From Meandrina meandrites (lineage: Eukaryota; Cnidaria; Anthozoa; Scleractinia; Meandrinidae): 64,000 bases of DNA. Every line of letters begins with the position of its first letter. Positions within the stretch are counted from its first letter, which is position 1. The translations under genes were made by a program, and so were the position numbers. The notes below the pieces were generated by a model. It saw nothing but the letters and a program-made list of their open reading frames with translations. It had not been told where the DNA came from and searched no databases. Positions 58,339-64,000 of the stretch are shown one piece after another. The stretch spans positions 7,952,001-8,016,000 of the forward strand of contig OY855914.1 in the NCBI GenBank assembly GCA_963693305.1. The letters run 5' to 3'.

Positions 58339-61224
58339 AAATAAATAATAATACAAAATACAAATTGAAAAACATACAGAAATAAAGTAACTAGGTCAAG
58401 TAAACTATAAAGTAACTAGGTCTCGAATCTTCTGTTTGTCTATCTCGAGCTTGTTTTTCAAAAACTTAAGAAAAGCAGTGAAACAGAAAGGGTCCTCATT
58501 TTTTCGTGGCAAAAAAGATGTACTGTCTGGCCACAAGCAAACAATAATTAATAACCAAAAAAGTCTGCTTTTCAGGGTGAAGAGCAAATAGAATATCGCG
58601 TTGTTGCTTATTAACTTGCGGATTGTTTTTTGAATTCCACCAAGAAGTTAACTTAATCCAAAAAACTTTACTTGAATCACATTCAACAAAAAGATGCGTT
58701 ATTTGCTCGGCAGAAAAACCTGCCTTATCAACCTACCTCACGGGGCAAGCTTGATAAGGCAGGGTTTTTCTGCCGAGCAAATTTCGCTCACCGTTTTTTT
58801 ACTGCTCCCACTAAAGCAATGCCTAGAAAAGGCTTTGTTTCAGTATGATAATGAAATTGAGACAATGAAAAATAAAAATCAAAGTGGTTTGAAAAGATAA
58901 ATTTAAACCACAATTTATTCACATGTAATCATTAGAGCATGGGCACTTATTTGAGGAGATACAGTCCTTGAAATCTGAATTTTACTATCTTAGCAAATAC
59001 AGAGTATTTTCAGTGCTTCTGCTTGGAAAGAGATATATTAATTTTAGTGTGAGAGCCATATGGCCCACACTGTAGTATTATTGATGAAAGAGAGACGTGA
59101 AAAGCTGGTTGTAGATTCTCAGGTGGATTCCATGTGGGAGTGGGATTCCCAGCAGCAGCCAATATCTTGACGGGATCTTGCTTCGAACCAAGATCCAGCT
59201 GGAGTTTTTTGTTTTAAGGACGTTCGCGCGAAAATCTTCCAACATTGACATTTTTCTAAAACTTTCACCACTGTGTGTTTATGGGTTACTCATGTCAGAA
59301 ATGTAAAAAAATTGGGGGGTCACCAAATTCGTTTCGGAGATAAGATGTCCGAAAGATCACCTTAAAATCTTATAAATCGGCCTTCGTTTCTGACAATGGC
59401 GACAGTGTCTGTTTGCTCAAAAATAATGCGAATAAATTCATGAAATGCAATTTTCCTGTCTAAATATTGTTTAAGGGGATCTATAAAGCAAATTGATTCA
59501 ACCGGTGATGTTCCTTTAGAAAATCTAATCGTTTAGTGATCACATTTGCATTCGCCTGGCAGTTGAAAGATGGGCAAGATTTGATGCCGCGTGGGCAAAA
59601 AAATTAGAAACTTGTAGACTTCCAACATTGACTTTTTGTTCATTTTTTTACAATCTGTCGAGAATCGTAAAACAAAGCTGTCTATCAAAAAAAATTGAGG
59701 GTCACCGATCATTTGAGAGAGTAAACTGCGAGCGAAGTTATCTGAACAGCTACCAGCCCTATATTTGTTTGGAAAGTTTTCTCAGCGCGCGCGCTCGATG
59801 CATGACGTGGCGTGACGTTGCGACATGAATTACGTGCGCAGTAAGGATACGCAAAAACAATTAGCGCGAACGTCCTTAAGGCTAAACTCCTAATTAAATT
59901 ATATAGGACAATAGTCATCTAATGTAAATGATGCATTTTTTTCCCAACTCTTTCATACAAGTCAATTAAACTTGGTAGTTCTATTGATTATCAATCAATT
60001 TAAAGACCCTTTATCACTTACCGTGATGCTTTACAGGCTTTCAGCCGAATCGTGGACCATGAAACCGCCATTATTGGTGAATTTTGCGATTCTACGAAAA
60101 ATCTGTTTTCATCGTCTTGTTTATTCTTGTTTTAGGTCGTGTCAAAGTATTTTCAAAGTCTACAGTTTCCGTTCTTACCCTTTTGCTATGATTTTGAAAT
60201 ATTGGCCATGTTCTAATGAAGCAGGGGACTGGGTACTAATATTTAAAATCGATTGAATTGAAAAATGGGTCCTGTCATCTGAAAGAGCATCCAAACATTA
60301 GTGAGTTAGTTAACCACATTTGAGAGTTATTGGTTAAAATGCAAAAGTATGGTACTCTTTTCAAAATCACTAAAATAAGAGAGCTTAGTATGGATTGGAG
60401 GGACAGGCATCCCTCCATCCATACTAAGCTCTCTTTTTTGAGCGATTTTGAACAAGTACAAGTACTTCAATACCTGCTTGATGTTTTCTTTTGTTTGGAT
60501 CCTGCCCAAAAAATCTTTTGATCTTATTCCTCATCAGTGAACTTGTGTTATCAATGCTGAAGAATGGTCGTACCACATGTTTCTCATATTTCTTTCCAGA
60601 GATTTTCTTCTGTATTTGTGATTTCATTACTGCAATGTCTTCAAATGGTTTGTCAGCATGTGTACCAACAATGAACACTGGAGGCGGCAGATAGGGCAGC
60701 TTCCGTTGTGCCTCATCATCTGTTTCTTCTTTCACCTGTGTGACACTGTGAATTGTAGCAAGCCATGACAGCAAATTCTCCAGATTTGTTTCGTTGTTTG
60801 GGTTTTCCAAATGAATATCACAAGTTCCTTGTCTAACACAGGGCTGAGCTAAGGCATGTAATGGCTTGCTGAGGTTGTGCACCAAAATGTAGAGTGCTCG
60901 TGGTGATAAGAAAAGAGGGTGAGAGGCATAGTACAGGTGTTGTCCAGCAAAATCCCAGATATCCAAACTTACAACAGATTCTTCTTTGCTAATATCAACA
61001 TGTTTACCTTTAACATACTTTAACCACTGACGAACATGTTTTGTGATGTTGTCTGGGGGTGAAGTGGCATTGATGGTTACATCAGGCTCATCTAGTGTAT
61101 TTTCACTACTGCAATCAGAGAAATGTTCACCATTGTTAACACTGTCCTGCCTCAGCGCTACTTTTCCTTTTCTTGATGGTGAGGACACATCTGACTTGTT
61201 AGAGTGATCTGCTGTCCCCTCAAC
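48107..61224 (-). CDS. ROCO GTPase fused to a GT-B glycosyltransferase and an OTU domain (5'-incomplete)
   Basis: Eight exons with GT-AG splice sites and unbroken phase give about 1,260 residues: Roc (C-terminal part with G3 and G4 motifs), COR, a Cys/His-rich segment, a GT-B glycosyltransferase of the GT4/GT1 type, a 22-residue linker and an OTU domain. Exons: 61224-60474, 57692-57593, 56445-56196, 53708-52902, 52570-51340, 50110-50045, 49187-48931, 48427-48107. The Roc P-loop exon and the start are upstream, past the Penelope insertions or beyond the window. ROCO proteins are GTP-controlled switches. GT4 enzymes move a sugar from a nucleotide-sugar donor, and OTU domains cut ubiquitin chains. 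The protein has no visible signal peptide or membrane span in this part and should be intracellular. An innate-immune role is inference, by likeness to cnidarian NLR-type proteins with glycosyltransferase domains. Confidence 0.9.
48471..48860. mobile_element. pogo-like MITE, copy 1, in the last intron
   Basis: Starts CAGTAGAACGTCTATTAAGC after TA and shares 'ttaatagaggttggccgctt' and 'gaaaaggaatcac' blocks with 50606-50985. Right end near 48860 is less certain. Confidence 0.65.
48931..49187 (-). CDS. ROCO-GT-OTU exon: N-terminal half of OTU
   Basis: Acceptor tttgtttag, donor ATG|GTAAGT, phase 1 to 0. Encodes 'LPEKMFQTLQQM...', then 'GSGNCMFYALSEQLDLV' and 'ELRQSIVQYLRKNPEM'. The Cys in GNCMFYAL matches the OTU nucleophile. 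The usual Asp two residues before Asn-Cys (DGNC) is Ser here (SGNC). Confidence 0.85.
49188..50044 (-). other. Intron of the ROCO-GT-OTU gene
   Basis: Contains a G run at 49377-49399 and a C run at 49655-49669. No other feature recognised. Confidence 0.6.
50045..50110 (-). CDS. ROCO-GT-OTU linker exon
   Basis: Sixty-six bases, phase 1 to 1, encoding DQCRASVGSVTKEMRSEALL and PS. Good acceptor (cgctacag) and donor (CAG|GTAAAT). Being a multiple of three, it could be skipped without changing the frame. It links the glycosyltransferase to the OTU part. Confidence 0.7.
50606..50990. mobile_element. pogo-like MITE, copy 2
   Basis: Starts CAGTAGAACACCTATTAAGC after TA. About 80 percent similar by eye to the copy at 48471 in the same orientation. 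Lies in the intron between the glycosyltransferase and linker exons. Confidence 0.65.
51340..52570 (-). CDS. ROCO-GT-OTU exon: GT-B glycosyltransferase
   Basis: One long exon of 410 codons, phase 0 to 1. The N-terminal Rossmann half shows 'VTLLASEWSSSMGGLSTINR' (glycine-rich donor/acceptor loop) and 'IDIVLGHGGKLGKQA'. The C-terminal half shows 'FKVLTFGRGDPEDFSLKGYD', 'YRLIFVGAP', 'LFCEADLAIMPSRTEGFGLT' and 'ALEALSAGLPILVS'. The last two carry the EX7E motif of GT4/GT1 family enzymes. The residues for activity look intact. The closest relatives of this domain by eye are bacterial- and NLR-associated glycosyltransferases; whether the domain came from bacteria cannot be judged here. Confidence 0.9.
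52902..53708 (-). CDS. ROCO-GT-OTU exon: COR C-terminal part and Cys-rich segment
   Basis: 269 codons, phase 0 to 0. It begins 'DPVHSKFWQELERDGTLS', continues with 'FGLIAKYSASPTEEKYFVPA' (winged-helix part of COR) and 'LYLHFVHGFVPHGLFSQLV', and ends with a Cys/His cluster: 'WCVVCPYCHQ', 'ACANHGKVSC', 'EECFHLL', 'LICRRKV'. The cluster may bind zinc. COR domains dimerise ROCO proteins. Confidence 0.85.
54291..54735. mobile_element. Tc1/mariner-type MITE with 65-bp inverted ends
   Basis: Ends CAGTCAAACGC and GCGTTTGACTG between TA (54289-54290, 54736-54737). Inverted ends extend through 'tttttgacatctttttgaca'. In the COR intron. Confidence 0.85.
54971..55413. mobile_element. TIR element with a 9-bp target duplication
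   Basis: ATATTATAC occurs at 54962-54970 and 55414-55422. Inside are imperfect inverted ends including 'gggatttcaagtgacaggga' and its near-complement around 55375-55400. A G run (54976-54995) follows the left end. A 9-bp duplication fits Mutator-like elements. Confidence 0.65.
56196..56445 (-). CDS. ROCO-GT-OTU exon: COR N-terminal part
   Basis: 250 bases, phase 2 to 0. Encodes 'WFLFEKVIEALVAQHIFY', 'ADEFAAMISFYHDLGMII' and 'VVLKSQWLIDLLKQLITI'. This is the classic COR start (F-H-D-L-G-I...L-D-P-QWL pattern). Confidence 0.9.
57593..57692 (-). CDS. ROCO-GT-OTU exon: Roc-COR connection
   Basis: 100 bases, phase 1 to 2. Encodes 'EANRINGIQELRDRIMEVSR' and 'QGPYMGEKIPVR', the region between the Roc and COR domains. 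The neighbouring codons show that a longer open frame around it is in the wrong phase. Confidence 0.85.
58300..58690 (-). pseudogene. L1/Tx1-like LINE 3' fragment with (TTTA)n tail
   Basis: Minus codons with one or two shifts read 'HLFVECDSSKVFWIKLTSWW' and 'FLKFLKNKLEIDKQKIRDLV', as in L1/Tx1 ORF2 ends and similar to the element at 18723-19058. It ends in a (TTTA)n/(TTA)n tail at 58302-58355. Confidence 0.7.
58697..58785. repeat. 29-bp inverted repeat
   Basis: tttgctcggcagaaaaacc and tgccttatca, then about 25 bases of loop, then the complement with one extra base. Directly abuts the LINE fragment. Confidence 0.8.
59218..59875. mobile_element. 658-bp TTAA element, copy 2
   Basis: Inverted relative to 44519-45176, same length. 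TTAA at 59214-59217 and 59876-59879. Lies in the intron between the Roc exon and the Roc-COR connection exon. Confidence 0.85.
60378..60434. repeat. Perfect 18-bp stem hairpin near the Roc exon
   Basis: agagagcttagtatggat at 60378-60395 and its complement at 60417-60434, with a further 7-bp inner stem after a bulge (ggaggga/tccctcc). The hairpin begins 40 bases past the splice donor of the Roc exon. Confidence 0.85.
60474..61224 (-). CDS. ROCO-GT-OTU exon: Roc GTPase C-terminal part
   Basis: 751 bases, phase 0 to 1. After a Ser/Asp-rich stretch ('SDVSSPSRKGKVALRQD'), it has 'VVSLDIWDFAGQHLYYASHP' with the Roc G3 motif WDFAGQ, 'ALYILVHNLSK', and 'PPVFIVGTHADKPF' with the G4-type THAD. The G1 P-loop must be in an exon further upstream, which is not visible. 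Acceptor gtattccag, donor GCAG|GTATTG. The Ser-rich stretch before WDFAGQ is longer than the usual switch-I spacing. Confidence 0.9.
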
Positions 61225-61399
61225 CTGGAATACATCAGTACAAGAAGTGATTAGTGGTATGATTACTGACATGCCAGAAAGATATCATCTATAACAGTTA
61301 TAGACACCATCCTGATGAAAATTTTCTCTGATTTGCTCCTAATCATTGCAAATAATTATACAGTTAATATCTCTCTCTAACATAGTAAATAGTTTGAAC

Positions 61400-63210
61400 C
61401 CAGGAGTATCAGTAGTTCGTATAGTGTGATCGTCCGGGTGAGAGTAGTTCTGAGAAGAACTGTTGTTGGTGACTGACGTTTCGACAACCTGTGCGGAAGT
61501 CATCTTCAGAGTCAAGTGAAGAGTTGTTGTCAGTTGGTGATGTTATAAATCTGGTCCGTTGAAACTGATTGGTCAGTTTAGCCGTGATGTTATTGGCTGT
61601 AAGACTCGTGTTCAGTCCGTCAACAGTAATTGGTCAGTTTCGATCCATCTTTTGTTAGTCAAATTAAGTCGTTCTGTTTGTGGTCTGTTCGTCGGTTTTG
61701 TTTATGTCGTTAATTAGTCGTTTGTAAGGTGGCGGTAGTTGTTGACATCTGTTGATAGGCATTTGTTCTAAGTTTGTGTACCAGCTTTCTAGAGTCAGTC
61801 GTTGAAAATAGTTCGTACCGTAGGTTAAACATTCCGCAGAGTCCCAGTCAATTTTGTGATTAGTAAGTCGGTGGTGTTCAGAAATGTGATTGTTTACATC
61901 ACCATTTCTAGTCACTCGTTTGTGTTCAGTCAGTCTCGTGTTGAGGTTTCTACCAGTCTCTCCAATGTAGGAGGCTTGGCAGTCGGAGCGTTTGATCTTA
62001 TAAACCACTCCCTGTCTGTTGTTAGGTTCGTCCCTGTCTTTAACATTGGTCAGTAAATGTCGTAACATAGTTGTAGGCTTGTGAGCTACACGGATATTGT
62101 AAGGTTGTAGAATCCGCGCGATGGTCTCAGAAGTACCCTTAATGTAGGGTATGGTCGCTGTAGTAACAGATGTAGGGTTCTTGTTGGTTTCTGTAGTTTC
62201 AGTAGTTCGGTGAGTGTTTCGTCTAACGAAGTCGGCGTTGTAGTTGTTCTTGTAGAAAACACGGTCAAGGTATTTGTTTTCGTCAGATAAACTGTCTGTT
62301 GTGTCACAAACCAGTTGCGCTCATCTCGTCAAAGTCTTGATAGTCGTAGCTTTGTGAAAGTCGGGTTGTAGGATGATTCGTCAAGTAATCTGTCGGTATG
62401 TGTCGGTTTTCTGTACACTGTGGTATGTAGTTCGTTGTTGTCGTGGCTTACCAGACAGTCTAGAAATGGAAGTTTTCCATCTTCTTCGATCTCTCTGGTA
62501 AACTGAATGTCGGCGTGCTGTTCGCTAAGGTGTTTGTGAAAGTCATCAATTTCGTCTTTGTGTACGGCGGTAAAAGTATCGTCAACGTAGCGTAACCAGA
62601 GCGGTATCATTTGTTGGCAATTAAGTAGCAAGGGTGCGTTCCTCGATGTTTTGCATCACAATTTCTGCGACAACGGAAACCGGCGAACCCATGGCTGTTC
62701 CGTGCAACTGCTTGTAGTGTTTTCCGTTGTACTGAAAGTAAGTCGATGTAAGGCAGAGGTTCAGTAAGTCCATGATGTCATCAGTCGGTAACGGTAATGT
62801 AACAGTAGATTGTTGGATAGCGGTCTCAGCGCACTGTAGAGCCAATTGAAGTGGAATACTGGTGAACAGTGATTTCACATCAAAAGACACAAGTTTGTAG
62901 TCGTCAGGTATCTGTACCGTCTTGATGGCGTCAATAAAGTTCTCAGTAGATTGCAGTTTACGTCTCGATTGTTCAGTAAGGGGTTGCAGTATAGTCGTTA
63001 CGTATTTGGACAGTTGGTACATAGGGGACCCACAGAACGAGACTATGGGTCGCATAGGAAAACCAGGTTTGTGCAGTTTCGGTAGTCCGTAGAGTTTCAG
63101 TGGTTGTGGTACTGAGCACCTCAGTCGGTAGTAGCGTTTCGTGTCAAAAGCATCGGTCTTTTTGAGCGTAAGTAGTTTGCTGTTGAGTTTACGTTGTAGT
63201 GCTGGCGTCG
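61400..63210 (-). mobile_element. Penelope-like element, minus-strand copy, 5'-truncated
   Basis: From high to low: RT blocks 'LYGLPKLHKPG', 'RPIVSFCGSPMYQLSKYV', 'SFDVKSLFTSIPLQLAL', 'GTAMGSPVSVVAEIVMQNIE', 'LWLRYVDDTF', then a GIY-YIG endonuclease (61664 to about 62080) with 'ASYIGETGRNLNTRLTEHKR', then a hammerhead motif at 61470-61514. Single-base frameshifts near 62630 and 62335 break it. It lies upstream of the Roc exon, probably within an intron. Confidence 0.9.
61470..61514 (-). ncRNA. Hammerhead ribozyme, minimal type, of the Penelope-like element
   Basis: On the minus strand: stem I TGACT (61514-61510), core CTGAAGA (CUGANGA), stem II GAC...GTC with inner CC/GG, then GAAACGTC, with a one-to-two-pair stem III and no loop, cleavage after GUC (61475), and stem I closing AGTCA (61474-61470). 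All conserved core bases are present. Minimal hammerheads are known from Penelope-like elements. Confidence 0.75.
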
Positions 63211-63809
63211 GTGTTTTCTACAAGAACAACTACAATGCCGACTTCGTTAGACGAAACACTCACCGAACTACTGAAACTACAGAAACCAACAAGAACCCTA
63301 CATCTGTTACTACAGCGACCATACCCTACATTAAGGGTACTTCTGAGACCATCGCGTGGATTCTACAACCTTACAATATCCGTGTAGCTCACAAGCCTAT
63401 AACTACGTTACGACATTTACTGACCAACGTTAAAGACAGGGACGAACCTAACAACAGACAGGGAGCGGTTTATAAGATCAAATGCTCCGACTGCCAAGCC
63501 TCCTACATTGGAGAGACTGGTAGAAACCTCAACACGAGACTGACTGAACACAAACGAGTGACTAGAAATGGTGATGTAAACAATCACATTTCTGAACACC
63601 ACCGACTTACTAATCACAAAATTGACTGGGACTCTGCGGAATGTTTAACCTACGGTACGAACTATTTTCAACGACTGACTCTAGAAAGCTGGTACACAAA
63701 CTTAGAACAAATGCCTATCAACAGATGTCAACAACTACCGCCACCTTACAAACGACTAATTAACGACATAAACAAAACCGACGAACAGACCACAAACAGA
63801 ACGACTTAA
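63141..63809 (+). pseudogene. Penelope-like element, plus-strand copy: GIY-YIG endonuclease part
   Basis: True homology starts at 63212 ('VFYKNNYNADFVRRN') and runs in one open frame through the connector and the GIY-YIG domain ('VYKIKCSDCQASYIGETGR', 'LNTRLTEHKR') to the stop at 63809. Residues before 63212 are an accidental extension through the inverted neighbour. The RT domain is missing. Almost identical to the minus-strand copy, but without frameshifts. Confidence 0.85.
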
Positions 63810-63958
63810 TTTGACTAACAAAAGATGGATCGAAACTGACCAATTACTGTTGACGGACTGAACACGAGTCTTACAGCCAATAACATCACGGCTAAACTGA
63901 CCAATCAGTTTCAACGGACCAGATTTATAACATCACCAACTGACAACAACTCTTCACT

Positions 63959-64000
63959 TGACTCTGAAGATGACTTCCGCACAGGTTGTCGAAACGTCAG
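63959..64000 (+). ncRNA. Hammerhead ribozyme of the plus-strand Penelope copy (cut by the window end)
   Basis: TGACT (63959-63963), CTGAAGA (63964-63970), stem II, GAAACGTC (63991-63998) and the first AG of the closing stem I strand. Identical to the copy at 61470-61514. Confidence 0.7.

Noticed and set aside
2371..61224. LRR exon as the N-terminus of the Roc-COR gene
   Set aside because: Both are on the minus strand, so the LRR exon at 2-3 kb lies downstream of the OTU stop codon and cannot be 5' to Roc.

Overview
The window is eukaryotic, and most likely from an anthozoan cnidarian such as a stony or soft coral. Genes are split into short exons joined by ordinary GT-AG introns, and the sequence is AT-rich. 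Most of it is transposon debris of kinds common in coral genomes: a DIRS-type tyrosine-recombinase retrotransposon, Penelope-like elements with hammerhead ribozymes, L1/Tx1-like and RTE-like LINEs, and many small inverted-repeat DNA elements. No prokaryotic operon, CRISPR array or rRNA gene was seen. The species call is inference.

Four protein-coding loci stand out. (1) 2371-4330, minus strand: the start of a leucine-rich-repeat gene, with a probable TATA box and a 5' leader intron; the gene runs off the low end. (2) 24229-26312, plus strand: remains of an M14 carboxypeptidase gene with three recognisable exons and no exons for the zinc-site HxxE or the second zinc histidine. (3) 28592-39081, plus strand: a small Cys-rich gene I do not recognise, with five exons in consistent phase and one in-frame TAA that an alternative donor would remove. 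(4) 48107-61224, minus strand: the main gene, eight exons in perfect phase encoding Roc GTPase (C-terminal part), COR, a Cys-rich segment, a GT-B glycosyltransferase and a C-terminal OTU cysteine-protease domain. Its 5' exons, with the Roc P-loop and anything before it, lie outside the window.

The mobile part is layered. At 1-1315 a repeat is split by a hAT-like insertion with a 6-bp target duplication. Then come a Harbinger-like element (4436-5730), an 1.8-kb TTAA foldback with two equal 818-bp arms (6115-7938), and a hAT MITE (8157-8633). A DIRS element occupies 8832-15410; its recombinase is broken in two, with the catalytic half inverted. Next to it, a LINE (15440-20960) is interrupted by a Harbinger MITE inside its YADD motif and by a minus-strand L1/Tx1 LINE (13-bp target duplication), which in turn carries a TIR element built of 7-bp tandem repeats and a 238-bp MITE. 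Further on are Tc1/mariner- and pogo-like MITEs in introns, two 658-bp TTAA elements, a retroviral-type integrase remnant (46460-47040), and a head-to-head pair of Penelope-like copies at the high end (61400-64000).

The Roc-COR-glycosyltransferase-OTU protein is the best candidate for an undescribed system: a GTPase switch tied to a sugar transferase and a deubiquitinase-like domain. This resembles in logic the cnidarian innate-immune receptors that carry glycosyltransferase effector domains.
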